Shown: positions 6,948 through 15,064 of the stretch, one piece after another
How positions within the stretch are numbered: position 1 is the stretch's first letter
Layout of the letters: the number at the start of each line of letters is the position of its first letter
NCBI GenBank assembly: GCA_965371445.1
Contig: CBDUYN010000100.1
Span: 1 to 36,638, forward strand
From: DASWIG01 sp965371445
GTDB taxonomy: Bacteria > Acidobacteriota > Thermoanaerobaculia > Multivoradales > J023
DNA: 36,638 nt
Direction of reading: 5' to 3'
The notes under the pieces: model-generated
What the model saw: only the letters and a program-made list of their open reading frames with translations
What the model was told of the DNA's origin: nothing
Databases searched by the model: none
Position numbers and translations under genes: made by a program

Positions 6948-8435
6948 ATGGCACTGACCCGCGACATGATGCTCGAGCAGATGCGCCGCCGCGACCCGGC
7001 CTTCGACGGCCGGTTCCTCTTCGGCGTCACGACGACCGGCATCTACTGCCGGCCGTCGTGCGGAGCGCGGCGTCCGCGCCCGGAGAACGTCGACTTCTTC
7101 CGCAGCGTCTCGCAGGCCGAAGCCGCGGGCTTGAGGCCCTGCAAACGCTGCCGCCCGGACCTCTTCCACCGCGGCGAGGACCCCGACCTGGCCCTCGTCG
7201 AGCGCCTCGCCGGAGAGGTCCGCGACGATCCGGCGGCTTTCGAAAACGTCCATGACCTGGTCCGCCGCTCCGGCGTCGGGTCCTCGAAGCTGGGCGAGCT
7301 CGTCCGCCAGCACTACCACGTGACGCCGACGGAGCTGCTCGGACGCGCCCGCGTCGAGCTCGTGCGCCGCCGGCTCCACGAGTCCCGCCGTCCGGTGACC
7401 GAGATCGCCTTCGACGCTGGCTACGAGACCCTCTCGGCCTTCAACTACAACTTCCGCCGCCGTGCCCGCATGAGCCCTCAGGCCTATCGCCGACTCACCG
7501 GGGCGTCGGCTTTTGCTCTCGGGCTACCGTCGTGGTATTCGACCGAGCGGGCTTTGCGCTACCTCGGGCGCGATCCGAAAAGCGTGACCGAGCGCGTCGA
7601 CGGACGTGTCGTCGCCTTCGCGCTCTCCTTCGACGGCGGCGGCACGGCACGCATCTCGGTCGAGCTATGGAACCGGGAGGCGCGGTGCCGCGTCGAGCCG
7701 GTCTCCGGCCGGGTCGATGAGAGCTGGGGCGGGCTCGTCCACGAGCGGGTGTTGCGTCTCCTCGGGCTCGTGACCGACCCGGTGCCATTCGAGCGCCGCC
7801 TCGCTCCGGACGCCAAGCTCGTGCGGCTCGTCGACGCTCAGAAAGGGCTCGTGATCCCGCAGACCCGGAATCTCGTGGACGGCCTCGTCTGGGTTGTCGC
7901 CGGGCAGCAGGTCAGCCTGCCGGTGGCCTTCTCGATGCGGCGGCAGCTGATCGAGCGCTTCGGGCGCCGCGTCGGCGAAGGCGGCCTCTGCGTGCTGCCG
8001 TCGCTGGAGACGTTGGCGGGCTTGAGCGAAGCGGAGCTTGTCGGAGCCGGTTTTTCGCGCCGCAAGGCCGAGTACCTCTCCGGGGTGACCCGGGCCGCGG
8101 TGTCGGGTGAGCTCGACCTCGAGGCCCTGGAGCGTACGAGCGCCACCACGTTCGAGCGGACGTTTCTCGCGGTGCGCGGCCTCGGCCCCTGGTCGGTGCA
8201 CTACCTGATGATGCGCTCGCTGGGCTTCGCCGATTGCGTTCCGGTGGGCGACGTCGCGCTGGCCGAGAGCCTGAAGCGTTTTTTCGACCTCGACCGGCGT
8301 CCTGACGCGGCGCGGACCCGGGAGCTGATGTCGGCGTTCGCGCCCTATCGTAGCCTGGCTACGTTTCATCTGTGGGAGCGTCTGGGCAACGCGCACCCTA
8401 CTTCAAGGGGGTCTGAAGCAGTCGAACCTCTTTGA
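6948..8435 (+). CDS. Ada-type methyl sensor / AraC regulator / AlkA DNA glycosylase fusion
   Basis: 495 residues with three modules. Residues about 5-75 are the Ada zinc domain (GIYCRPSC, then RPCKRCRP; Cys34, 38, 65 and 68). Cys34 matches the cysteine that accepts methyl groups from DNA phosphotriesters in Ada. Residues about 80-180 are an AraC-type double helix-turn-helix. Residues about 190-480 are AlkA-like, with an HhH-GPD region (GLGPWSVHYLMMRSLG) and the catalytic Asp at 435 in PVGDVAL. The protein should sense alkylation, activate the adaptive response and excise alkylated bases. The last 38 nt overlap the convergent gene at 8398. Confidence 0.92.
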   Translation: MALTRDMMLEQMRRRDPAFDGRFLFGVTTTGIYCRPSCGARRPRPENVDFFRSVSQAEAAGLRPCKRCRPDLFHRGEDPDLALVERLAGEVRDDPAAFENVHDLVRRSGVGSSKLGELVRQHYHVTPTELLGRARVELVRRRLHESRRPVTEIAFDAGYETLSAFNYNFRRRARMSPQAYRRLTGASAFALGLPSWYSTERALRYLGRDPKSVTERVDGRVVAFALSFDGGGTARISVELWNREARCRVEPVSGRVDESWGGLVHERVLRLLGLVTDPVPFERRLAPDAKLVRLVDAQKGLVIPQTRNLVDGLVWVVAGQQVSLPVAFSMRRQLIERFGRRVGEGGLCVLPSLETLAGLSEAELVGAGFSRRKAEYLSGVTRAAVSGELDLEALERTSATTFERTFLAVRGLGPWSVHYLMMRSLGFADCVPVGDVALAESLKRFFDLDRRPDAARTRELMSAFAPYRSLATFHLWERLGNAHPTSRGSEAVEPL

Positions 8436-8868
8436 TCCAGATGGTGCCAGTTCCTTCAACGGTAAGGTCGAGCTTCACCAGGTCGGGTTTCTGACCTCGC
8501 TTGAGGTAGAAGGGAATCTCGTACGAAGCCCACTCGTTCGTTCCCTTGACCGCGTTGTGGAGGCCCTTCGAGAAGAACTCTCCGCGTCCCGGCAGTCTGC
8601 ACCACATCTCCAAGAAAGCCTTACGTTCGACGCCCTCGGTCTTCAGTTGTGCTCGGTAGGTCAGCATGCACTGGTCCACGCCAGGATCTTCGACCTCAAA
8701 GAGGCGGATGGTCTGACGCTCAGTACTACCCGTGACACGCCAAGCGTCGCCCTCCAGAGCGATCGAATCCTTGGAGATGGTAGGATCGGATGTGCTGAAC
8801 GACCTCAGCTCCTGTGGCGGGCCAGCTGGCTGGGGGACCCTAAACAACGACTTGAGCCATCCAAACAT
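8398..8868 (-). CDS. Hypothetical beta-sandwich (carbohydrate-binding-like) protein
   Basis: 156 residues of alternating beta-strand character with no signal peptide. Features include YRAQLKTEGVERKAFLEMW, a WASYEIPFYLKRGQKPD segment and a C-terminal VEGTGTIWIKEVRLL, which resemble jelly-roll carbohydrate-binding modules. No catalytic residues are evident. The ATG at 8868 is preferred over the TTG six nt upstream, because GGAAGGAG lies 6 nt before the ATG but directly against the TTG. Its 3' end overlaps the convergent Ada-AlkA gene by 38 nt. The family is not identified with certainty. Confidence 0.7.
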   Translation of the reverse strand: MFGWLKSLFRVPQPAGPPQELRSFSTSDPTISKDSIALEGDAWRVTGSTERQTIRLFEVEDPGVDQCMLTYRAQLKTEGVERKAFLEMWCRLPGRGEFFSKGLHNAVKGTNEWASYEIPFYLKRGQKPDLVKLDLTVEGTGTIWIKEVRLLQTPLK

Positions 8869-9927
8869 GAGCAACTCCTTCCTGCATTCTTCGCACTAAC
8901 ATCTTAGGTGTCCCGCCAAGGTAAGGGTAGTAGCAGATAGCACGCTGACGCCGGACCGCAGTTGGTCGCCACCGGATCGCCGGCCGCCGAGCCCGTCATC
9001 GCTGAGTTTGCATCCATCGCTCGCTCAGCGTACTTCACTCCGAGCTCGCAAGCAAGGTCTTTCGCCGTCGCCACGCCCCAACCGCCCCTGCCGCCGCCCC
9101 TCTGCCACCCAAGAGGTGCCACCCTCTTCGCGCCGTACTGGATCTTCGTCCTCCCCTGCCTCCGTGCCGTGCCGTTCCGCGGCGCGGTGACTACCGGCGG
9201 TTTGGGGGCTGGCCCCCAACGCTGGCCTCCGGTCGCCTTCCGGCGGAGCCGCCCACCTTCCACGCGACGGCCGGGCCGAGGGGTGTCAAGGGGACCGGGC
9301 GTCTTCGGCCGGCCAAGGTAAGGCTCGATCGGACGCCCTCGGCGGTCTCCGTCCGCTTGCGCCGTGAGCCGCGGTCGGCGTCCCTTGACCTTGCTACCCA
9401 GACCAGGCCTCGGCGAGATTTCAGGAGAGCACGAGCCTTCTTGCTCCGAGGTAGCCCCCCACCCTGGCGGTGCCACCCACCTCGGCAGGGCCCCTCCCAG
9501 CAGGGCCCTCTGCGCCGGAGTGCCGAAGCGGAGTGCCGAAGTGGGCGGCACTCTTCGGCACCGACGTTCTCGCGGTCCGCTGGGCCATGGTCCCATCCTA
9601 GCATTTCCTGGCGGCAGGGACACCCTCTCCCATTCTTCCTTAATCGGCGATTTCCGAAAGTGGCCGCCTTTGGCCAGGAAAGGCGCCAGATTCATCCTGT
9701 TTTTTCAAGATCAAGAAAGTCTCCGAATTCTTCGCCCAAATCCGTCCATTCCTAAGATTTTCCGATTACGGAGGATCTGTAGCGAGCGAGAGAGGCAACA
9801 CCTTGCCGCTGCGGCCGATCGGTCAAGGCCCGACGGACGGGCCAACGGAAAGAACCCGGAGTCCTGGTTGCCGGAAGCGAGCGTTCCGACCCGGGAAATT
9901 TTTACCCGCTCGAAGGAGGTTATGTCA
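8869..9927. other. Gene-free, inverted-repeat-rich interval of about 1 kb
   Basis: Long open frames cross this stretch on both strands, but none has coherent codon bias, an RBS or family motifs. It does contain much symmetry: TTGGGGGC-TG-GCCCCCAA (9202-9219), a 13-bp tandem repeat with an inverted copy (9516-9561), a 7-bp hairpin (9665-9685) and two copies of GCCAAGGTAAGG (8915-8926 and 9312-9323). A structured non-coding RNA or a mobile-element remnant would fit. I found no RNase P, tmRNA or group II intron signature. Confidence 0.5.
9516..9561. repeat. Tandem 13-bp repeat with inverted partner
   Basis: CGGAGTGCCGAAG occurs twice in exact tandem (9516-9528 and 9529-9541). CTTCGGCAC at 9553-9561 is the reverse complement of the GTGCCGAAG inside each unit. 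The two units could pair alternatively with the downstream copy, giving two mutually exclusive hairpins. Confidence 0.6.
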
Positions 9928-10776
9928 ATGTTTTCGCACAAGGAACGGATTCAGAGAAATGTCTGTCGGTGGCTCATGGTCATGATCGTGACGATCCTGG
10001 CCGGCGGCCCGGCGAGCGCGTTCGACGCGGCTCTTTGTGAGGACGCGGTCTGGGTCGAACCCGGCGGCGAGTGGGCCGGCTACGGTCCGGTCAGGAGAGA
10101 GATCCTCGCCTTCGATGTGACGTCGAAGGGTTTCTTTGGGCTCCAGGCGACGGCCACCTCGCCGGTCGAGCCGCAGCTGGTCGCTCTCGGCCGCGACTGT
10201 GCCGGCGACGCGCAGGGCATCGCCGTCCTCAGGCGCTATGTTTCGGGTTACGTGTTTGCTGTCGAGGAGCCGGGGACCTATTACTTCGTCGTGAGCTCGC
10301 AGAATCCCGGCGAGCCGCTCCACGAGTATGAGGTCACGAGCCGTTTTGTGAGCTGGAGAAGGCTCGGTCCCATTCAAGCCAAGGGTATCACGGAGGGCGA
10401 GGACGATCCTGACCTCCTCGTTCCCCCCGGCTACTGTGAGGCCGACGACGACCACGCCGACACGTTCGACTGCGCCACCGACCTGGTCATGGGCGAGCCG
10501 GCGTCGGGCGAGGTCCACCGCGGCGACGTCGACACTTTCACCTTCCGACTCGACGATCAGGCGACGGTTTTCATCGAGAGCGTGAGCAAGATCGACGTCA
10601 TTGGCTCGCTCTACGACGAAAACGGCCACCGTCTGGCACTGGACGACGATGGCGGTCATGGCGACGACTTCCAGATCACGAAGACGCTCTCCGCCGGCCG
10701 CTACTTCGTGACCGTGGAAGGCCGCGGTGCTGCCGAGGGCTCTTACCTGTTGACGAGTGAGCTACTCGGCTGGTAG
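9928..10776 (+). CDS. Secreted protein with a C-terminal PPC domain
   Basis: 282 residues. The signal peptide ends near GGPASA, and the mature part starts FDAALCEDAVWVEPGGEW. The C-terminal third (from about DTFDCATDLVMGEPASGEV) is a bacterial pre-peptidase C-terminal (PPC) beta-sandwich with the typical GDVDTFTFRL, LYDENGHRLALDDD and AGRYFVTVEG segments. No catalytic domain is attached. The open frame extends far upstream, but AAGGAGG at 9913-9919 lies 8 nt before the ATG at 9928 and only 2 nt before the ATG at 9922, so 9928 is preferred. It converges with the kinase gene, 11 bp away. Confidence 0.85.
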   Translation: MFSHKERIQRNVCRWLMVMIVTILAGGPASAFDAALCEDAVWVEPGGEWAGYGPVRREILAFDVTSKGFFGLQATATSPVEPQLVALGRDCAGDAQGIAVLRRYVSGYVFAVEEPGTYYFVVSSQNPGEPLHEYEVTSRFVSWRRLGPIQAKGITEGEDDPDLLVPPGYCEADDDHADTFDCATDLVMGEPASGEVHRGDVDTFTFRLDDQATVFIESVSKIDVIGSLYDENGHRLALDDDGGHGDDFQITKTLSAGRYFVTVEGRGAAEGSYLLTSELLGW

Positions 10777-10787
10777 GCACCTTCCTT

Positions 10788-13277
10788 TCAAATAGGCTTC
10801 GCCGGAGGAGGCTCGTCGCGGAACGCGGCGGCTTTCTTCGGCTTGTTCCATTTTGTGTAGGCGTCGAAGAGACGGCGCCTGGCTTCACGGGTGTAGAGAG
10901 AGCTCTCACCTTCCCCTTCAAGAAGAGCCTGGTAGCCTTCTAGCAATAGAGGCTCCGCATCCTCGAAGCGCCCCGCGGCGGCCAGGCAGGTACCGAGGAC
11001 GCTGCGGGCGTCTGCGATTCGCCAAGGTCCTTTTGGCCAGGTGGTGGTAAAAACGGCGAGCGCTCGGCGGGCCCGCGCTTCACAGGAGCTTGGGTCCCCC
11101 AGGTCTATATCGACGACGGCCATGTTTCGTTCGACGGTGGCAGTTCGGCGATCTTCCTCGCCGAAGCTCTCGGTTCGAATCCGCAGCGCTTCGATGTAAT
11201 GCTGCTTTGCCTCCGCGGCGTTCCCGGTTCGCTGTAGAGAGAAAGCCAGGTTGTTCAATCTCGTCGCAACGTTAGGATGGTCATCACCGAGGACACTACG
11301 GTGGATTCGCAGCGCCTGGCGTAGCAGGGGCACGGCTGCGTCGTAATCTTCAAGAACCACCAGGACCAGCCCGAGATGGCCATAGCTCAAACCCAGCTCG
11401 TAATCGTCCGCTGGAAGGAATCTGCGGCGGATATCGAGTGAATGCTGGTAGTAGGATCGGGCTTCAGAGTACCGACCCTGTCGGTGGAGCGAGCTGCCAA
11501 GGTTTGCCAGTGTGACGGCGACTGCCAGATGATTTTCGTCATAGAGGAAGATCTTCATCTGCAGAGCTTCCCGATACAGTTTCTCGGCTTCGGAGTGTCT
11601 CCCCTGGTCGCTGAGCCTCAAACCATAATTGTTGATGCCGATGGTTAGCTCTCGGGTCGGCTCGTTATAGAGTCGTCGTTGGATCGCCAAGGCTTGGCGC
11701 GCAAGCTTCTCGGCTTCTTCTACCTCGCCCTGCCGGCTGAGCAATTCAGCCAGGTTGTGCAAGCTCTCTGCCACCAGGAGATGATCTTCGCCCCACATCT
11801 CTCGACGCATTTCGAGCGCTAGCTCAATCAGGGGCGTGGCACTCTCGTAGAAACCGCGGAAGGTGTAGACGCGGCCAACGTTGTTGAGAACCGCCGCCTG
11901 TGCCTCCCGATGGCGGGTGAACCTCTCACCAAAGAGCTCCGCTCCTCTTTTGAGGATCCCTTCGGCTCCGGGGTTCGCTTTTTCGTCTTCGAGATCGAGG
12001 CTCGCGACAATCGTGAAGAAAACGTCCATGGAAAGGATCGAGAGCTCTCTTTCTTGGTGCACCTGCCGGATCTGGAACGCGACCGTGACCAGAAAGCCGA
12101 TCACGAGGGTGAGGAAAGCCGCTGCCGTCAAAAGCCGCCAGCGGTTACGCCGCACGAACTTTCCCGTCCGGTAGCGGAAGCTGTCCGCCCGCGCCGTGAC
12201 CGGTAAGCCCGCAAGGTAGTTTCCGATGTCCTCGGAGAGCCGCTCGACGGAGCCGTAGCGCTCCTCGGGCTCCTTGCGCAGCGCCTTCATCACGATCGCG
12301 TCGAGGTCCCCGGAGAGCGGACGCGAAAGCCTTCTCGCCTCTCGGTCGGCCCGGCTCTTGATCACCGTGCTCGGCCGCCGCGGCTCGTTTTCGACGATCT
12401 TGTAGCGCAGCGCCATGCCTTCGCCGTCGAAGGGACGCGTGCCGGCGAGCAGCTCGTAAAGGATGACCCCGAGGGAGAAGATGTCGCTCGCCGTGCCGAG
12501 GGGTTTCTCCAAGATCTGTTCGGGGCTGGCGTAGGGCGCCGTCATCGGACGCTGGCCGAGAGCGGTCATCCGGGTCCACATCTCCGAGGCCGGGTCGAGG
12601 ATCTTGGCGATGCCGAAGTCGAGGAGCTTGGGGGTCCCCTCGGCGGTGACCAGCAGGTTCGAGGGCTTCAAGTCCAGGTGGGCCACAAGGTTGCGATGCG
12701 ACGCCGCGACCGCCTCGCAGACCCTCTGGAAAAGCGCCAGGCGTTCGTGCACCGAGAGGCCGGCGTCACGGCAGTAGACGTCGATGGGCTTGCCGTCGAC
12801 GACCTCCATGGCGAAATAGGGACGTCCGTCGTCGGTGGCGCCGCCGTCGTAGATCTGGGCGATCAGGGGATGGCGGAGGTGGGCGAGGATCTTGCGCTCG
12901 GTTCGAAAGCGCTGGAGGACCCCGTCGGTGTTCATGCCACGGTGCAGGACCTTGAGCGCCACCCGGAGGCCGATCTCGTCCTCCTGCTCCGCCAGGTAGA
13001 CGGTCCCCATCCCTCCCTCGCCCAGCAGGCGGAGGACCTTGTAGGGACCGACTTTTTCGCCGACGCTCTCGGTCCCTTCCGGACGAAGCACGACGAACGG
13101 CTCGCCGCTGAAGTCATGGGTCGTGACGTCGAACTCGAGGAGCGCCTCGATCTCGCGGCGCAGCTCTTCGTCGCCGCCGCAGCGTTCGTTCAAAGTCACC
13201 ATCCGCCGGGTAGGCGGGGCCTCCATGACGGCGCCAAGGATCTCTTTGACCTGTTGATGATGCTCACGGGGTGTCAT
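10788..13277 (-). CDS. Transmembrane Ser/Thr protein kinase with TPR tail
   Basis: 829 residues. Residues about 78-350 are a Hanks-type kinase with the glycine loop GEGGMG (86-91), Lys109 in VALKVL, the catalytic loop HLDLKPSN (200-207) and DFG at 220-222. The usual HRD arginine is Leu201, so it is a non-RD kinase that may not need activation-loop phosphorylation. One hydrophobic helix (about 381-402) crosses the membrane. Residues about 430-800 are TPR repeats, probably extracytoplasmic. The ATG at 13277 follows GGAAGGAGG with a short spacer. It lies 91 bp downstream of the ECF sigma gene, a pairing typical of acidobacteria. The TPR half looks less GC-biased than the kinase half. Confidence 0.92.
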   Translation of the reverse strand: MTPREHHQQVKEILGAVMEAPPTRRMVTLNERCGGDEELRREIEALLEFDVTTHDFSGEPFVVLRPEGTESVGEKVGPYKVLRLLGEGGMGTVYLAEQEDEIGLRVALKVLHRGMNTDGVLQRFRTERKILAHLRHPLIAQIYDGGATDDGRPYFAMEVVDGKPIDVYCRDAGLSVHERLALFQRVCEAVAASHRNLVAHLDLKPSNLLVTAEGTPKLLDFGIAKILDPASEMWTRMTALGQRPMTAPYASPEQILEKPLGTASDIFSLGVILYELLAGTRPFDGEGMALRYKIVENEPRRPSTVIKSRADREARRLSRPLSGDLDAIVMKALRKEPEERYGSVERLSEDIGNYLAGLPVTARADSFRYRTGKFVRRNRWRLLTAAAFLTLVIGFLVTVAFQIRQVHQERELSILSMDVFFTIVASLDLEDEKANPGAEGILKRGAELFGERFTRHREAQAAVLNNVGRVYTFRGFYESATPLIELALEMRREMWGEDHLLVAESLHNLAELLSRQGEVEEAEKLARQALAIQRRLYNEPTRELTIGINNYGLRLSDQGRHSEAEKLYREALQMKIFLYDENHLAVAVTLANLGSSLHRQGRYSEARSYYQHSLDIRRRFLPADDYELGLSYGHLGLVLVVLEDYDAAVPLLRQALRIHRSVLGDDHPNVATRLNNLAFSLQRTGNAAEAKQHYIEALRIRTESFGEEDRRTATVERNMAVVDIDLGDPSSCEARARRALAVFTTTWPKGPWRIADARSVLGTCLAAAGRFEDAEPLLLEGYQALLEGEGESSLYTREARRRLFDAYTKWNKPKKAAAFRDEPPPAKPI

Positions 13278-13368
13278 ATGCCTCCTTCCCTCGAAGGTCA
13301 GGGCCGGCGGGCCGGGTCCCTTCCCGCCGCGCCTTTTTTCACCACGCGTCAAACGGGGCCCAAACGGT

Positions 13369-13929
13369 TCATTTTCGGCTGAGCTCGCGCCGCAGCCAGG
13401 CGCGTGCCGTCTTCCAGTCGCGCTTGACCGTGGAGAGCCCGACGCCCAGGGCCTCGGCGATCTCCTCGTTGGTCCAGCCGCCGAAGATGCGCATCTCGAC
13501 GACCTGGGCCTGGCGTTCGTCGAGCTCGGCGAGCTTGTCGAGGGCTTCGCTCACGGCCAGGACTTCCGTCCGGCGCTCTTCGGCCGCGAGCCCCAGGCCC
13601 TCGTCGAAGGGCACCTTGATTCCGTAGCGCTTGTCGGTCTTCTTGCGCCGCGCGTGGTCGACCAGGATGCGCCGCATCAGCTGCGACGCGAAGGAGAAGA
13701 ACTGGGATCGGTTTTCCCAGTGGAGCTTTTTTTGGCCCGCGAGCTTGACGTAGACCGCGTTGATGAGCTCGGTGGGTTGGAGCGAGTGGTGCGGATGCTC
13801 ACGGGCCAGGAAGGAACGGGCGATGATTCGCAGCTCGTCGACGACCTTTGGGATCAGCGCCTCCAGGGCGCCGTCTTCGCCGTCGGCCCAGTCCTCGAGG
13901 AGTCGGGTGATTTCCTGGTCCTTCATCAT
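13369..13929 (-). CDS. ECF-type RNA polymerase sigma factor
   Basis: 186 residues. Region 2 covers about residues 10-95 (with LQPTELINAVYVKLAG and a segment ending RRILVDHARRKK), and region 4 is the C-terminal helix-turn-helix WTNEEIAEALGVGLSTVKRDW. It matches the ECF group common in Acidobacteria and Planctomycetes, which directs promoter choice and usually sits beside a Ser/Thr kinase. GAGG lies before the double ATG. The gene is 6 bp downstream of the sigma-like gene and 91 bp upstream of the kinase, so the three are probably one operon. No anti-sigma factor is visible, so the kinase may regulate it (inference). Confidence 0.93.
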   Translation of the reverse strand: MMKDQEITRLLEDWADGEDGALEALIPKVVDELRIIARSFLAREHPHHSLQPTELINAVYVKLAGQKKLHWENRSQFFSFASQLMRRILVDHARRKKTDKRYGIKVPFDEGLGLAAEERRTEVLAVSEALDKLAELDERQAQVVEMRIFGGWTNEEIAEALGVGLSTVKRDWKTARAWLRRELSRK

Positions 13930-13935
13930 TTTTCC

Positions 13936-14973
13936 TCAAGTCGTTGCCGGAGCCGACGAGCCCTCCTGCCGCCCTCCCGCGGAGGCTTCGAGGCAGCGCT
14001 TCACCCACTCGCCCAGGGTGCTCATGAGCTCCGAGATCCGCTCTCTCGGAATCTTCAGCTGCCGCGAGACTTCCCTTTGGGGCGGCATCTGTCCCGAGTC
14101 GGTTTCCGAGGCGAGAAACCGAGAGAAGGTCCAGAGCTTGGCCAGGTACTCGTAGGTCTTGCGGCGACCCTCGAATCCTTCCAGAAACGTCTCGACGCAT
14201 CGGCTCAGCGACTCGTAGCGGTCGCGTTGCTCGAAGTCAGGGGACGGCTGAAGGGCCTCGGAAAAGCCAAGCTCGGGGAGCAGCTGAAGAGCTCGCCACC
14301 GCTCGCGGATCTGACGTTTCATCGGAGAGACGAGGTTGCGAAACCGGAAGGTTCGGACACCGCGCTCGGCAAGCCAGGGGATCCGCTCGGCGAGGGCTTT
14401 TGCCGGCTCGCTCTTTCGCCAGGCGGTGATCAGCTCCGGCAAGAGGCCGTCGATCCATTCTTCGGTCAGCTCGGTCAGCTCGGCCTCGCCGGCCGGCTTC
14501 GGATCTATGCTGCCTTGAAAGCTCAGGAGCGTGTCGTTTCCGATCCTGAGGTCGCCTGCCACGACGAGTAGCGCTCTGTCTTCGCAAAGCGAACGGATCG
14601 CGATCTGCAGGATCTCGAAGACCCGATACCCCAAGGGATCGCGGCTCTGTTGCTTTTTTTGGACGAAGTGACGGATGCAGAGGATGACATATCCGTCGAT
14701 GTTGTCGTGGTTTTGAAGTTGTGCCTTGAGGCCGTTCAGGTGTTTGAGGATGTCAAGGTAGGCGTCGGTCGTGAGGTCGTCGAGGGCTTCCGGGTCGAGC
14801 CAGCTCGGGGAAGAGATGCCGAGATAGCTCGGTGGGGCGTCCCAAAGATTTCGGCGCCGAAGCTCCCGCTTGAGGAAGGTCTTGAGCTTGGCCCAAAAGG
14901 CGTCGAAAAGCTCCGGATCGGCCTCCCTGCCCGGCTCCAGCGCCCGAATGTACCTGGTAAAGACGTCGCTCAC
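13936..14973 (-). CDS. Divergent sigma-factor-like regulator
   Basis: 345 residues from the GTG at 14973; a TTG at 15003 in the same frame would add 10 residues. I do not recognise the family firmly. The region DLTTDAYLDILKHLNGLKAQ with IDGYVILCIRHFVQKKQQ resembles sigma-70 region 2, and the C-terminal REVSRQLKIPRERISELM resembles a region-4-like helix-turn-helix. About 150 mainly helical residues lie between them. It stops 6 bp before the ECF sigma gene, so co-expression is likely. A second, atypical sigma factor or a regulator of the ECF factor are the two readings. Confidence 0.65.
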   Translation of the reverse strand: MSDVFTRYIRALEPGREADPELFDAFWAKLKTFLKRELRRRNLWDAPPSYLGISSPSWLDPEALDDLTTDAYLDILKHLNGLKAQLQNHDNIDGYVILCIRHFVQKKQQSRDPLGYRVFEILQIAIRSLCEDRALLVVAGDLRIGNDTLLSFQGSIDPKPAGEAELTELTEEWIDGLLPELITAWRKSEPAKALAERIPWLAERGVRTFRFRNLVSPMKRQIRERWRALQLLPELGFSEALQPSPDFEQRDRYESLSRCVETFLEGFEGRRKTYEYLAKLWTFSRFLASETDSGQMPPQREVSRQLKIPRERISELMSTLGEWVKRCLEASAGGRQEGSSAPATT

Positions 14974-15032
14974 AGCTCGCCCCTGTCGCGAAACGGCCTT
15001 CAAAAGGACCTGCTTTCACGATGTTGGGGCAG

Positions 15033-15041
15033 AGGATAACA
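15033..15041 (-). promoter_or_regulatory. Possible extended -10 promoter of the sigma/kinase operon
   Basis: TGTTATCCT (minus strand) matches an extended -10 (TG-N-TATCCT) about 60 nt before the GTG at 14973. No good -35 is visible. It lies in the 91 bp between the caspase-like gene and the sigma-like gene. Confidence 0.3.
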
Positions 15042-15064
15042 GAATCGCGGGCAGGGCGCGCGGC

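Noticed and set aside
8900..9600. Group II intron, RNase P RNA or tmRNA in the gene-free region
   Set aside because: I looked for the domain-V hairpin, the conserved P4 strands and the tmRNA ends on both strands and saw none. No reverse transcriptase gene is present.
8904..9695. A 263-codon open frame on the minus strand
   Set aside because: No ribosome binding site, no coherent codon bias and a Pro/Arg/Gly-rich random look. The underlying DNA is full of inverted repeats, so I treat it as non-coding.
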